Both the position numbers and the translations under genes were made by a program. Positions 18,010-27,075 of a DNA stretch of 60,984 nucleotides are shown piece by piece. The notes below the pieces were generated by a model that had not been told where the DNA came from, searched no databases, and worked only from the letters and a program-made list of their open reading frames with translations. Source of the DNA: Lachnospiraceae bacterium UBA3273 (GTDB lineage Bacteria; Bacillota; Clostridia; Lachnospirales; Lachnospiraceae); contig DEUB01000044.1 in assembly GCA_002362385.1 (NCBI GenBank), positions 1 through 60,984 on the forward strand, given 5' to 3'. Position 1 is the stretch's first letter; the number at the start of each line of letters is the position of its first letter.

Positions 18010-18897
18010 CTAATAGGGATTCTTTCTTTCCCATTCCTGCTGCATACTGTTTCCGGGCTGTACCATGACTTCAATCTTATTTCCTTCAGGACATACCATC
18101 CAGATAATCTCGCATCTATCCAATCCGAAATTTCCTTTAGCGGTCCCGTCCACAGGCAACGGTTCCGATTCGGTAAAGGGCTGGGAGCAGCAATAAACAT
18201 CATTTTCTCCCCATGCTTTTACCGTATCCACAACCTTATAAATCTGCAGTGCAAAATGTCCAAGCAAATCGTCGTCACATACGCAAACCGGATGCTCCGC
18301 CTGCAAAAGCTCTACATACTGCCCGCTTTCGCCCGCTGTAAATACCATTGCGTTTTCTCTTTTTTCCACCGGTTCAAAACACATGCCCTTAAGATGCTTT
18401 CCCATCAGTTCTAAATCATTGGCATAGATCGAAACACCTGCAAGGGAATGAAACAGTCTGTGTTTTTCAGATTTATGTCCCTTACGCTCCACCAGGCGAA
18501 TCTTAGCTCCCGCCGGGTCGGTAATATACCCGTCTTCCACTTCAATTCCTTTACTTTTCAGCTCCTCTATGGCATTCTCCAAATTATCGCAGCCCAGACC
18601 AAAAGATTGAAACGCTTCATTTTCATGAACGGGAACCGGGCATCTTGCAAAATTCGGTGGATTAATCACACCGTTAAACAGTTCCAGGTATTCTTCCGGA
18701 GCTATTCTTAAGTAAGTAAGCCACGGCAAACTGTCATTTTCGTCAGGTTCTCCCATTCCCACCATTTCTTTAAATTGGCCCACATTCAATTCAAACATTT
18801 GTTCAAATCCCAGCTTGCCGCAGTAAAATTCTAAAGCCGCATCATAGTCATTTTCCTGTAATGATACATGAAATAAATTTTTAATTGCTTTCATCAT
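18010..18897 (-). CDS. Two-domain VOC/glyoxalase-fold protein
   Basis: A 295-residue protein with two vicinal-oxygen-chelate modules. The first (about 1-140) starts KNLFHVSLQENDYDAALEFYCGKLGF and has EYLELF. The second (about 150-285) starts SLAGVSIYANDLELMGKHL, with YVELLQ and NKIEVMV. VOC proteins use a metal for isomerisation, epimerisation, ring cleavage or glyoxalase reactions. It sits between the permease and the oxidoreductase with gaps of 11 and 15 nt, so it is part of the same pathway. It may act on the keto-sugar or on the aromatic aglycone. I know of no defined role for a VOC protein in C-deglycosylation. Confidence 0.75.
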   Translation of the reverse strand: MMKAIKNLFHVSLQENDYDAALEFYCGKLGFEQMFELNVGQFKEMVGMGEPDENDSLPWLTYLRIAPEEYLELFNGVINPPNFARCPVPVHENEAFQSFGLGCDNLENAIEELKSKGIEVEDGYITDPAGAKIRLVERKGHKSEKHRLFHSLAGVSIYANDLELMGKHLKGMCFEPVEKRENAMVFTAGESGQYVELLQAEHPVCVCDDDLLGHFALQIYKVVDTVKAWGENDVYCCSQPFTESEPLPVDGTAKGNFGLDRCEIIWMVCPEGNKIEVMVQPGNSMQQEWERKNPY

Positions 18898-18908
18898 TTT
18901 TCTCCTTT

Positions 18909-19907
18909 CTATGCTTCCTGTGCAACTTTACGCACACGGATTTTATCAAGCAGTCTCGAACCCTGCTGGTCAAGAATAATTGCTACAATGATAACAAGTC
19001 CCTTTGCAATTTTCTGCCAGTTGGAATCCACGCCCAACAGATTTAAGGAATTGGAAATTACCTGAATCAAAAGGCATCCGATCAATGTGCCGAACACATT
19101 TGCTTTTCCGCCTTCCATAGGAGTGCCGCCGATTACTACGGCTGCAACCGCATCCATTTCCATTCCGGCGCCGGCAGTAGTTTGAGCACTGGCCGTACGT
19201 CCTGTTAAAAGCAATGCTGCGATTCCTACGCACATACCCGTAATAATATATACTGCATACATAATCTTCTGTGTGGGAATTCCGCAGACTCTTGCAGCCT
19301 TCCTATTTCCACCTACAGCCAGCGCATATCGTCCAAACTTGGTTCTCTGCATTACAATCGTCATAACGATAACCAACAGTATCATGACAATAACCGGAAA
19401 AGGAATTCCCAGAATCTTTCCTGTTCCAAAAAACAAATACCAGTCAGGCAGTCCCGATATACTCTTTGCATGACATACAAGAAGGTTAACCCCCTGATAT
19501 ACCATTCCCATTGCCAGAGTGACAATAAAAGGAGCAAGGTTAAACACGGATGTGACAAATGCATTTAGAAATCCGCAAAATCCTCCGATTGCCAACGCCG
19601 CTATAATTACGATTGGCGCGCTTACTCCGGAAACCGACATCATGGCCGTAGCAATACCAATCATTCCCAGCATATAGCCGATAGAAAGATCGATCATTCC
19701 CGAAGAAAGTACCAACGTAAATCCCAGTGATAATGTACAACTGGTGCAAATCTGTCTTAAAATATTGGTTAAATTTCTGCTGGAAAAGAAATCATTCGTT
19801 AAACAGCAGACTATTAGGACAAAAATAACCAATATTACAAGCGCTTTATTATTCATCAATATCTGAACAAGTTTTTCACTGTCCATTTTCTTTTTACTCT
19901 TACTCAT
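18909..19907 (-). CDS. Sugar ABC transporter permease (RbsC/YjfF type)
   Basis: A 332-residue membrane protein with eight or more hydrophobic helices, the family segments LSSGMIDLSIGYMLG and AVAAVVIGGTPMEGGKANVFGTLIG, and a charged C-terminus. It would form the homodimeric channel for the CUT2-type importer encoded here. The ATPase gene ends 15 nt upstream and the VOC gene follows after 11 nt. Confidence 0.9.
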   Translation of the reverse strand: MSKSKKKMDSEKLVQILMNNKALVILVIFVLIVCCLTNDFFSSRNLTNILRQICTSCTLSLGFTLVLSSGMIDLSIGYMLGMIGIATAMMSVSGVSAPIVIIAALAIGGFCGFLNAFVTSVFNLAPFIVTLAMGMVYQGVNLLVCHAKSISGLPDWYLFFGTGKILGIPFPVIVMILLVIVMTIVMQRTKFGRYALAVGGNRKAARVCGIPTQKIMYAVYIITGMCVGIAALLLTGRTASAQTTAGAGMEMDAVAAVVIGGTPMEGGKANVFGTLIGCLLIQVISNSLNLLGVDSNWQKIAKGLVIIVAIILDQQGSRLLDKIRVRKVAQEA

Positions 19908-19922
19908 CTGAAAGCTCCTCTC

Positions 19923-21416
19923 CTATCCTAATGCATACTTACCCAGCAGTTCCTGGGTCGCTTCTTCTTTTGCACATTCCGCTGCTATCTTTCCGTTTCT
20001 TATTACAAAAATGCGGTCTGACATTCCCAAGATTTCCGGCATTTCGGAAGAAACTAATATGATTGCCATTCCTTGTTTTGCAAGCTCTCCAATAATAGAA
20101 TAAATTTCGCTTTTTGCCCCCACATCAATTCCTCTGGTAGGCTCATCCAAAATCAATACTCTGGGAGTCGTCATTAACCAGCGTCCTATAATAGCCTTCT
20201 GCTGATTTCCGCCGGATAATGAGGTAATAAGCATATTTTCATTTGCCGCTTTCACAGTCATATCTTTTATCATTTTGGATACAGCTTCTTTTTCCTCTTC
20301 TCTTTTCACAATTCCCATTTTGGAGCAAAATTTTGACAGGGCCGCTAAAGACATATTGTCCTTAACGGAAGCCGTTTTGATAATACCAAAATCCCGCCGG
20401 TCTTCCGTAACCATTGCCATTCCCAGTCTTACTGCATCTTTTGGCGAACGAATCGTTACTTTTTCTCCGTCCATATGGACTTCTCCCGAAAGAACCGGGT
20501 CTATTCCGAATATGCCCCGCATGATTTCACTTCTTCCGGCTCCCACCAGACCTGAAAATCCTACGATTTCTCCTGCCCTTACATGAAAGGATATATCCGT
20601 ATAGTCTAATCCGCAAAGCTCCTTAACCTCCAGAACAACCTCTCCCTTTTGTGTCTCGATTACAGGATATTGTTCTGTTAATTCCCTTCCGATGATCATA
20701 CTGATCAATTCATCTCTGGAGGTTTTGGCACAATCTCTTGTTCCGATATAATGACCGTCCCTGTAAACGGATACCCTGTCACAGATTGTAAGAAGCTCTT
20801 CTATCTTATGAGTGATGAAGATAATTGCCGTTCCTTCCGCTTTCAGTGTACGAATAATTTCAAAAAGAATATTTACTTCTTTATCAGAAAGCGAGGATGT
20901 AGGTTCATCCATAATAATGATATCCGAATTACAGGATACGGCTCTTGCCAGTTCCACCAGCTGGCACTGCGCCACTGTCAGATTACTTACCAGCTCGTTA
21001 GGATTAATATCTATTTTCAGCTTATCTTTCAGAAGTCTGTTTGTCTCTTCCAATCTGGCCTTATTGTCGATCAGAAATCCTTTCATAAATTTATCTTCCC
21101 TGTGCAGCCAGATATTTTCGGCAACCGTAAGGGGTGGAATCAAGCTGATTTCCTGATGTATCATGGAAATACCTGATGCGATAGCCTCTGCCGGGGATTT
21201 AAAACAAACCTCTTTTCCCCTTAAGAAAATTTGGCCCTCATCCTTAGGTAAATCTCCTAATATTACATTCATCATTGTGGATTTTCCCGCTCCGTTTTCG
21301 CCTATAACGGAATGTACTTCTCCACGCTTGATCTCCAAATCCACTTTGTCCAATGCCTTAACACCCAAAAAGCTTTTGGAAAGCTGTCTGACCTCCAGTA
21401 TTGTCTCCTGCTGCAT
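19923..21416 (-). CDS. Sugar ABC transporter ATP-binding protein (RbsA/MglA type)
   Basis: A 497-residue tandem ATPase. The first half has Walker A GENGAGKST, signature-region LTVAQCQLVELARA and Walker B IIIMDEPTSSL. The second half has the degenerate GLVGAGRSE loop, LSGGNQQKAIIGRWL and VLILDEPTRGID. This arrangement is diagnostic for CUT2 monosaccharide or small-glycoside importers. It energises uptake with the adjacent permease and lipoprotein. Confidence 0.93.
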   Translation of the reverse strand: MQQETILEVRQLSKSFLGVKALDKVDLEIKRGEVHSVIGENGAGKSTMMNVILGDLPKDEGQIFLRGKEVCFKSPAEAIASGISMIHQEISLIPPLTVAENIWLHREDKFMKGFLIDNKARLEETNRLLKDKLKIDINPNELVSNLTVAQCQLVELARAVSCNSDIIIMDEPTSSLSDKEVNILFEIIRTLKAEGTAIIFITHKIEELLTICDRVSVYRDGHYIGTRDCAKTSRDELISMIIGRELTEQYPVIETQKGEVVLEVKELCGLDYTDISFHVRAGEIVGFSGLVGAGRSEIMRGIFGIDPVLSGEVHMDGEKVTIRSPKDAVRLGMAMVTEDRRDFGIIKTASVKDNMSLAALSKFCSKMGIVKREEEKEAVSKMIKDMTVKAANENMLITSLSGGNQQKAIIGRWLMTTPRVLILDEPTRGIDVGAKSEIYSIIGELAKQGMAIILVSSEMPEILGMSDRIFVIRNGKIAAECAKEEATQELLGKYALG

Positions 21417-21492
21417 TGCTTTCCTCCTTTCTGATATAAGTCGGGAAGCCGTACCTTGTCCGGCAAGGCTTCCCGTAATCTTCTTTTACTTC

Positions 21493-22515
21493 TTACTTAT
21501 CTTCCCTTGTAATCAAGTCAAGGTTCTCTGTTGTCAGTTTTACTTCATTGGAATCCAGATTTCCCAATGCGCAATCCACCATGGATTTTGCACAGGAGGA
21601 CGTATAGCCCATAAAATTAATGGAAACCGTTGCCGCCATATCGCCGGACTCTACCAGTGCCAGACCTATGTCATTACCGTCAATGCTAATGATCGTAATA
21701 TCTTCTCTTCCTGCTGCCTTACATGCATTTACAACACCCTGAGCCTCTTCATCGTTTACACATGCAATAACATTAATTTCAGGATGTGAAACAAGCCAGT
21801 CCTCTGTAAGGGACTGTGCATCATCCGTAGACCAGTTGCCCTCTCCTTCAACTACAAGCTTTACATTGTCATGCTTGTCCACAAAGTTCTCTACAAATCC
21901 TGCCGTTCTCTCAACTCCCGCCATATTACCTGCATCGCCGGTAACGCAGGCTACATTATATTCCATGTTTTCATCGTAAATACTTTCCATATACTCAGCC
22001 TGCATTTGTCCGCATGCATATTGGCTGAAACCTTCATATATATAGGTGTAATCCGCTTCCTCTTCCAAAGCAATTGCGATTCCCACCGGAACTCCTGCCT
22101 CAACACAAGCATTGATTGCGGGAATAATTCCGCTGCCGCCTACAGAATTCATAATGAAGATCATATCCGGCTCCGTTGCAATCAGACTTTCCACATCATC
22201 AATTAACTTAGCGATATCTCCATCTGCATTTGTTAAAGTTGTTTGAATGTCATAATCCGGATAATCGTTTTCGAAGCAGGATTTAATTGTATTGACCGCT
22301 ACTGTTTGACCATCGTCCAAAATACCCCATGCCAAACCGATTTTAATAACCTGTTTCCCTTCTTTATCAGAACTATCAGGAACTTCCCTCTCTTCTCCAC
22401 CTTCCTCAACTGTAGGTTCTTTTGTATCGCCGGTTTCTGAATTTGTGTCGCCGCATGCCGCAAGGGAAAATACCATTGCTGCGGAAATGATGAGTGCCAG
22501 TAATTTCTTTTTCAT
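21493..22515 (-). CDS. Sugar-binding lipoprotein of the CUT2 ABC importer
   Basis: About 340 residues; first gene of the operon. The N-terminus MKKKLLALIISAAMVFSLAAC has a lipobox ending at the lipidated Cys, then an acidic linker and a periplasmic-binding-protein-1 fold with ATEPDMIFIMNS and CVNDEEAQGV. It would capture the glycoside outside the membrane. The frame is open to 22581, but GGAGG stands 8 nt before the ATG at 22515 and only that start puts the signal peptide at the N-terminus. A LacI-type operator lies 35 nt upstream of the start codon, inside the leader. Confidence 0.9.
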   Translation of the reverse strand: MKKKLLALIISAAMVFSLAACGDTNSETGDTKEPTVEEGGEEREVPDSSDKEGKQVIKIGLAWGILDDGQTVAVNTIKSCFENDYPDYDIQTTLTNADGDIAKLIDDVESLIATEPDMIFIMNSVGGSGIIPAINACVEAGVPVGIAIALEEEADYTYIYEGFSQYACGQMQAEYMESIYDENMEYNVACVTGDAGNMAGVERTAGFVENFVDKHDNVKLVVEGEGNWSTDDAQSLTEDWLVSHPEINVIACVNDEEAQGVVNACKAAGREDITIISIDGNDIGLALVESGDMAATVSINFMGYTSSCAKSMVDCALGNLDSNEVKLTTENLDLITREDK

Positions 22516-22549
22516 GTTGATTTCCTCCGTTTCATTTTTTCTTGAAAAT

Positions 22550-22561
22550 TTTTCATGAAAA
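22550..22561. promoter_or_regulatory. Putative LacI-family operator, operon-proximal
   Basis: Perfect 12-bp palindrome TTTTCATGAAAA within a longer near-palindrome (about 22543-22567). It is downstream of the operon promoter, where a bound repressor would block elongation. The same core recurs at 22713. Confidence 0.65.
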
Positions 22562-22712
22562 TTTTCAGCTGCTTTTTTCATTTGTGCTTCATGGTTTTAT
22601 TATGATATTCTTCGCATTTTTTGTCAATATCAATAATATTATTTAATAATTTCCGTCATTTTTCACATTTTACTGTTAATTTGTTTGTAGCTTATGCAAT
22701 TAAAACGCACTA

Positions 22713-22726
22713 ATTTTCATGAAAAT
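22713..22726. promoter_or_regulatory. Putative LacI-family operator, distal
   Basis: Perfect 14-bp palindrome ATTTTCATGAAAAT, 33 bp upstream of the lacI -35 box and 86 bp upstream of the operon -35 box. It shares its core with the site at 22550. Confidence 0.65.
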
Positions 22727-22826
22727 AATATTATATTACACATTTTTTCAATTAATTATTGCACTGTTTTTTCAATTGAGCTATAATGGACACAAGATAC
22801 ATAATAAAGCAAAGGAGGTTCCTCAT

Positions 22827-23849
22827 ATGGAATCGTCAAAGATGTCTATTACAGAAATCGCAAAGCGCGCAGGTACTTCCGCTGCTACTGTTTCCAGAGT
22901 TTTAAATCATCCCGAGTTAGTCAACAGCGAAACAGCGGAGCAGATCCGTGCCGCAATGGAAGAGCTGGGCTACACTCCCAAAGCCTCCAAACGTTCCAAA
23001 TCCAAAAAACTGATCATCATCAATGTCCCGGAAGTTACAAATCCCTTCTATAGTGAAGTAATAAACGGAATCGTTTCTTCAACGGCCAATCACTCCTATT
23101 ACACTTTGATCAGTCAGGACGATTTAGGCGACAGCCAGTCAATCAACAGCTTTATCAAGCTTTTAAAATCCACCAAAGCCTGCGGCGTTGTTCTTTGTTC
23201 CCCGCTGCAATCCCAGTTTTACGCCCAGATCGGTTCCCTGATGCCTGTGGTCCAGTGCTGCGAATATAATTCCGAAGAATACTCTTATGTAAGCATTGAC
23301 GATTTTCAGGCAGCTTATAACGTTATGGAGCATATTTATTCACAGGGGAGAAGAAAAATCGCTTTTATCAACGGTCCTCTTAATTTTAAATATGCAAGGG
23401 AACGCCAGAGAGGCTACGAAGCCTTTTTAGAGCACGCCGGATTGTCCCGTATATCAAACTGGTCCCTTCAGCTTTCAGCTATCAACTATGATATGGCTTT
23501 TGCTTCCGTCTGCCAGCTTTTGACATCCAGCGCACCTCCCGATGCCATTTTTGCATCTTCGGATCTGATCGCCGCTGCCGCTATAAAGGCCGCAAAGCTG
23601 CACCATATCCGGGTTCCGGAGGATCTGATCGTAGTGGGATTTGACAATATCAATATTTCCACTATCTGCGATCCTGCCATCACTACGATCAGCCAGCCCC
23701 GCTTCCAGTTAGGTTATACTTCCGGGGAAATAATCCATGAGCATATTGTTTCTCCGGCTGCCTACAAACAGCAGGTTCTTTTAAATACCGAGCTGATCAT
23801 CCGGGAATCTTCTATTTCCCGAAAAAGTATAGAAGAGCTGGTGGTTTGA
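22827..23849 (+). CDS. LacI-family transcriptional regulator of the glycoside operon
   Basis: About 340 residues. The N-terminal helix-turn-helix MSITEIAKRAGTSAATVSRVLNHPELV is followed by a sugar-binding core with EVTNPFYSEVINGIV, IFASSDLIAAAAIKAAKL and VGFDNINISTICDP. The frame stays open upstream to 22719, but AAAGGAGG lies just before the ATG at 22827 and the HTH starts there. It is divergent from the ABC/deglycosidase operon, with matching palindromes between them, so it probably represses that operon until an inducing sugar or glycoside is present. Confidence 0.9.
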   Translation: MESSKMSITEIAKRAGTSAATVSRVLNHPELVNSETAEQIRAAMEELGYTPKASKRSKSKKLIIINVPEVTNPFYSEVINGIVSSTANHSYYTLISQDDLGDSQSINSFIKLLKSTKACGVVLCSPLQSQFYAQIGSLMPVVQCCEYNSEEYSYVSIDDFQAAYNVMEHIYSQGRRKIAFINGPLNFKYARERQRGYEAFLEHAGLSRISNWSLQLSAINYDMAFASVCQLLTSSAPPDAIFASSDLIAAAAIKAAKLHHIRVPEDLIVVGFDNINISTICDPAITTISQPRFQLGYTSGEIIHEHIVSPAAYKQQVLLNTELIIRESSISRKSIEELVV

Positions 23850-23905
23850 TACCATGAACACAAACCATTATTTGCCCGGTCACTTATTACAAAAGAAAGG
23901 AATGA

Positions 23906-24580
23906 ATGAAAATGAATTACTCTGTATGCACCGACGCTCTCTTTCACGGAGAGCCCATCGAAAAAGCGCTGCCTTTAGTAAAGGAATGCGGCTATGACGC
24001 CGTTGAATTCTGGACATGGTGGGACAAGGACATGAAACTTATGAAAGATTTATGCGATTCTCTCGGTCTGAAGGTCGTAACCTTCTGCACCGACTTCCGC
24101 ATAAACCCCGGAGATGCGACGCAGCATGACCGTTATGCCGCTTCTATTGAGGAAGCCCTTACACAGGTAATGTAGGATGCAGTTCCTCTTTTAAAGGAAA
24201 ACGATATGACTTTAGTTTTGGAACCCTTAAACATTATAACCGATCATCCGGGTTATCATATGAGCACCGGTGCCCATGCTTTTTCTTTCCTTCAAAAAAT
24301 ACAGGACGAGCATATCAAGATCCTTTTTGATCTGTATCATCAGCAGATCACAGACGGAAACCTTCTCGATACCGTAACAAAGAATCTTTCCCGGATCGGT
24401 CATTTTCACATTGCCGCCGTACCGGGCAGGATCGAACCGACTATAGGAGAGCTCAACTATCCTTATATATTAAAGGCCATTGAAAAGCTGGGCTATGAAG
24501 GATATTTCGGGCTGGAATACATGCCTAAAAGGGACGCTTTGGAAACCTTAAGGGAAGTACGGGCCGCATTTCCAAAATAA
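23906..24580 (+). pseudogene. Broken hydroxypyruvate-isomerase-like TIM-barrel gene
   Basis: Two in-frame halves are separated by a TAG stop at 24173. The first (MNYSVCTDALFHGEPIEKAL...) gives the first barrel strands. The second resumes with DAVPLLKENDMTLVLEPLN and continues through TDHPGYHMSTGA, LFDLYHQQITDG, GHFHIAAVPGR and GLEYMPKR. The total is 225 codons against roughly 260 in the Hyi-like family, and the strand and loop normally found between the two halves (about 35-40 residues) are missing. So a deletion and a nonsense codon coincide. It probably was another sugar isomerase of the glycoside pathway, lying just after lacI. A sequencing or assembly error at 24165-24180 is the main alternative. 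Confidence 0.75.
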
Positions 24581-24604
24581 AGCATGCATGTGGAAATAAA
24601 AAAT

Positions 24605-25465
24605 TTAATATGCCAAAAAAGAAGTTTTGATTTCTTCTATTACATTTTTGTATTTCACTTTATCCTTTTTGGAAATAACACAATAAAACGTCGCTTTTGC
24701 CTCTTTATCAAGAATCGGGACATTTACGCGATTTTCCGCTTTACGCCCGAATTTTATGGCAAGATCCGTAGAAAAGACAAGAAGGGCGGAAGCGCCCGCC
24801 AATGTCAAAAATGCATCCATTTCATTTTGCATCAGAAATTTTGTATTTGGCATTTTCTCCCTTACAACAGCGCTCCAGATCCCAAGATTTGTCATCAGCA
24901 GCATGGTTTCTCCATTTAGATCAGACAGGTATATTCCCTTTTTCAAAGCAAGGGGATGCGCAGGAGGCACGGAAAGATATAAGCATTCCCTGCAAAGAGG
25001 CGTGCAGACGTATTCTTCATCCTCCACCGCAGACTGCAGGACGGCCACCTGATAATTTCCCTTTTGGAGCCCATCCAAAATTTCTTCCGGCATCCTTACT
25101 TCCGAGGATAAAGTCATATACGGAAAATGCTTCAACAAAAGAGGCATTAAGACCCAGACCGGGGCCGGTGCGCAGGCCCCGGTCAAAATGCGTTTTTTAC
25201 TTTGCTCCTTTTCCCAGACCGCCCTTTCCAGTTCCTGCACTTCTTTTAGAATGTGCTCCGCACGCTCCACAACAAGCATTCCCGTCTCATTTAGTTCTAT
25301 CCGGTTTTTGCTTCTTTTAAACAGTTCTGCAGACAACTCGCCTTCCAGCCTTTGGACAGAGCGGCTGAGCGCAGGCTGTGAAATATGCAGAGCCTCTGCC
25401 GCAGCGGATAAGGTCTCTTTTTCAGCTATCATAAGCATCTGAAGCAATTGTTCGATCGTTACCAT
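24605..25465 (-). CDS. LysR-family transcriptional regulator
   Basis: A 286-residue protein with the N-terminal HTH (LSAAAEALHISQPALSRSVQRLEGELSAELFKR) and a LysR substrate-binding domain. GAGGAGG precedes the ATG at 25465. It is divergent from the aldo/keto reductase, which is the obvious candidate target. The 152-bp shared gap has TATAAT near 25490 on the minus strand, but I could not define a clear T-N11-A operator. Confidence 0.88.
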   Translation of the reverse strand: MVTIEQLLQMLMIAEKETLSAAAEALHISQPALSRSVQRLEGELSAELFKRSKNRIELNETGMLVVERAEHILKEVQELERAVWEKEQSKKRILTGACAPAPVWVLMPLLLKHFPYMTLSSEVRMPEEILDGLQKGNYQVAVLQSAVEDEEYVCTPLCRECLYLSVPPAHPLALKKGIYLSDLNGETMLLMTNLGIWSAVVREKMPNTKFLMQNEMDAFLTLAGASALLVFSTDLAIKFGRKAENRVNVPILDKEAKATFYCVISKKDKVKYKNVIEEIKTSFLAY

Positions 25466-25617
25466 ATAAGTGCCTCCTCACTATGCATTATCATTATAGC
25501 AGATTCCTATATTGGCATTGTACTTTTTTCCCGGATTTTTTTATATTATAAGTAGCTTACAGACAGTTATAAAGCTCTGAAACAAAAAATCCGTAAAACG
25601 ATAAGGAGGAATCATTT

Positions 25618-26469
25618 ATGCAGAAGATCACATTGAACAACGGAGTTGAAATGCCCATGGAAGGCTTCGGCGTCTTTCAGGTGCCCGACAAATCGCAGTG
25701 TAAGACCGCCGTACTACAGGCATTAGACGCCGGTTACCGTCTGATCGATACCGCCTCCGCTTACATGAACGAAGAAGCGGTAGGGGATGCGATCCGCGAG
25801 AGCGGTATCCCGCGAAAGGAACTGTTTATTACAACAAAACTCTGGATTCAGGACGCCGGATATGAGAATGCAAAAAAAGCATTCCAGACATCTTTGGATA
25901 AACTGGGTTTAGACTATCTTGATCTCTATCTCATCCATCAGCCCTATAACGACTATTACGGATCTTACAGGGCAATGGAAGAACTGTACAAAGAAGGCAG
26001 GATCCGCGCCATCGGCGTATGTAATTTCTATCCGGAACGCCTTGTGGATCTGTGCATGAACGCCACCGTCATACCCGCTGTCAACCAGGTAGAGTGCCAT
26101 CCCTTTTTCCAGCAGAAGGAAGCCATGGCTGTCATGAAAGAACATCATGTACAGATCGAAGCATGGGGGCCCTTTGCAGAAGGGCAGAAAAATATATTTA
26201 CCAACGATATTCTTACTAAAATAGCCGGGAAATATGGCAAAACGACTGCGCAGGTCATTCTCCGCTGGAACATACAGAGGGGCGTCGTCGTCATTCCCAA
26301 ATCCGTCCACGAAAACCGTATTCAGGAGAATATAAACATTTGGGACTTTACTCTATCTGAAGATGATATGGAAGCCATTGCGCAAATGGATCTGGGACAC
26401 AGCGAAATTATCGATCATTTTTCGGCAAACACGGCAAAATATCTGAATGAATTTAAAATACACGATTGA
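25618..26469 (+). CDS. Aldo/keto reductase (AKR5-like)
   Basis: A 283-residue (alpha/beta)8 oxidoreductase. The catalytic tetrad is recognisable: Asp in GYRLIDTASAY, Tyr in SAYMNEEAVG, Lys in FITTKLW and His in YLIHQPYNDYYG. The NADPH-binding tail IPKSVHENRIQENI is present. It reduces a carbonyl compound with NADPH; the natural substrate is unknown. AAGGAGG precedes the ATG. It is divergent from the LysR gene and ends 7 bp from the spmB stop on the other strand. Confidence 0.92.
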   Translation: MQKITLNNGVEMPMEGFGVFQVPDKSQCKTAVLQALDAGYRLIDTASAYMNEEAVGDAIRESGIPRKELFITTKLWIQDAGYENAKKAFQTSLDKLGLDYLDLYLIHQPYNDYYGSYRAMEELYKEGRIRAIGVCNFYPERLVDLCMNATVIPAVNQVECHPFFQQKEAMAVMKEHHVQIEAWGPFAEGQKNIFTNDILTKIAGKYGKTTAQVILRWNIQRGVVVIPKSVHENRIQENINIWDFTLSEDDMEAIAQMDLGHSEIIDHFSANTAKYLNEFKIHD

Positions 26470-26476
26470 TCGATCG

Positions 26477-27004
26477 TTATACCAGCATTTTTGCCAGAAT
26501 AACGCTTGCGATCGTCCCCCCCAGGGTCGCGATCAGCGCTCCCGGAAGCGTCCATTTAGTCTTTCCTACTTTTGCCACCATAAAATAAACGGACATGGTA
26601 TAGAAAATGGTTTCCGTGGAGCTCATCATAAGGGATGTTATCATGCCCATCAGGGAGTCTGTCCCGAATCTTTTAAAAATGTCCAGCACCAGTCCCGTAG
26701 CTGCGGAAGAGGAAAACATTTTGACCAAAGTCAGCGGGACCAGGTCTCCCGGAAATCCCAGGGGGTCTGTTACTTTTCCAAGCAGGCCTCCCAAAAATTC
26801 CAGAAATCCCGATGCCCGTAATACGCTGACGGCTACCATAAGCCCGATCAGGGTAGGGGTAATTTCCACCACGGTTTTCAAGCCGTCTTTCGCCCCTTTG
26901 ATAAATGATTCATAAACCGGGGTTTTGGCGCTGAAGCCGTAGGCTACGATGTAGAAGATCAGTACGGGGATCACAATGTTGGATATATTTGCAAGTACGC
27001 TCAT
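26477..27004 (-). CDS. spmB: Spore maturation protein B
   Basis: A 175-residue membrane protein of the nucleoside-recognition (Gate) family, with MVAVSVLRASGFLEFL, FPGDLVPLTLVKMFSSSAATG and MMSSTETIFYTMSVYF. SpmA and SpmB are needed for spore-core dehydration in Bacillus and Clostridium. The usual partner spmA is not adjacent: it lies at 34882-35550, almost 8 kb upstream on the same strand. AAGGA precedes the ATG. Confidence 0.88.
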   Translation of the reverse strand: MSVLANISNIVIPVLIFYIVAYGFSAKTPVYESFIKGAKDGLKTVVEITPTLIGLMVAVSVLRASGFLEFLGGLLGKVTDPLGFPGDLVPLTLVKMFSSSAATGLVLDIFKRFGTDSLMGMITSLMMSSTETIFYTMSVYFMVAKVGKTKWTLPGALIATLGGTIASVILAKMLV

Positions 27005-27075
27005 AGTTGTCCTTTAAATTCTTCGTTAAGACAGTCTATGATTGACCCTGGCAGGTTATGCCATATTGGAAAAGT

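Larger units (their letters stand above)
22516..22826. promoter_or_regulatory. Divergent control region of glycoside operon and lacI
   Basis: This 311-bp AT-rich gap holds the control elements of both directions. For the minus-strand operon, TTGACA (22622-22627) and CATAAT (22599-22604) are spaced 17 bp. For lacI, TTGCAC (22759-22764) and TATAAT (22782-22787) are spaced 17 bp. Two palindromes with the core TTTTCATGAAAA lie at 22550-22561 and 22713-22726. One is in the operon leader and the other between the two promoters. They are spaced about 165 bp, which would allow looping by a LacI tetramer or dimer pair. Confidence 0.75.

Noticed and set aside
24173..24175. In-frame TAG as a possible pyrrolysine or readthrough codon
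   Set aside because: About 35-40 conserved codons are also missing there, and there is no readthrough signal or pyl context; a pseudogene is simpler.
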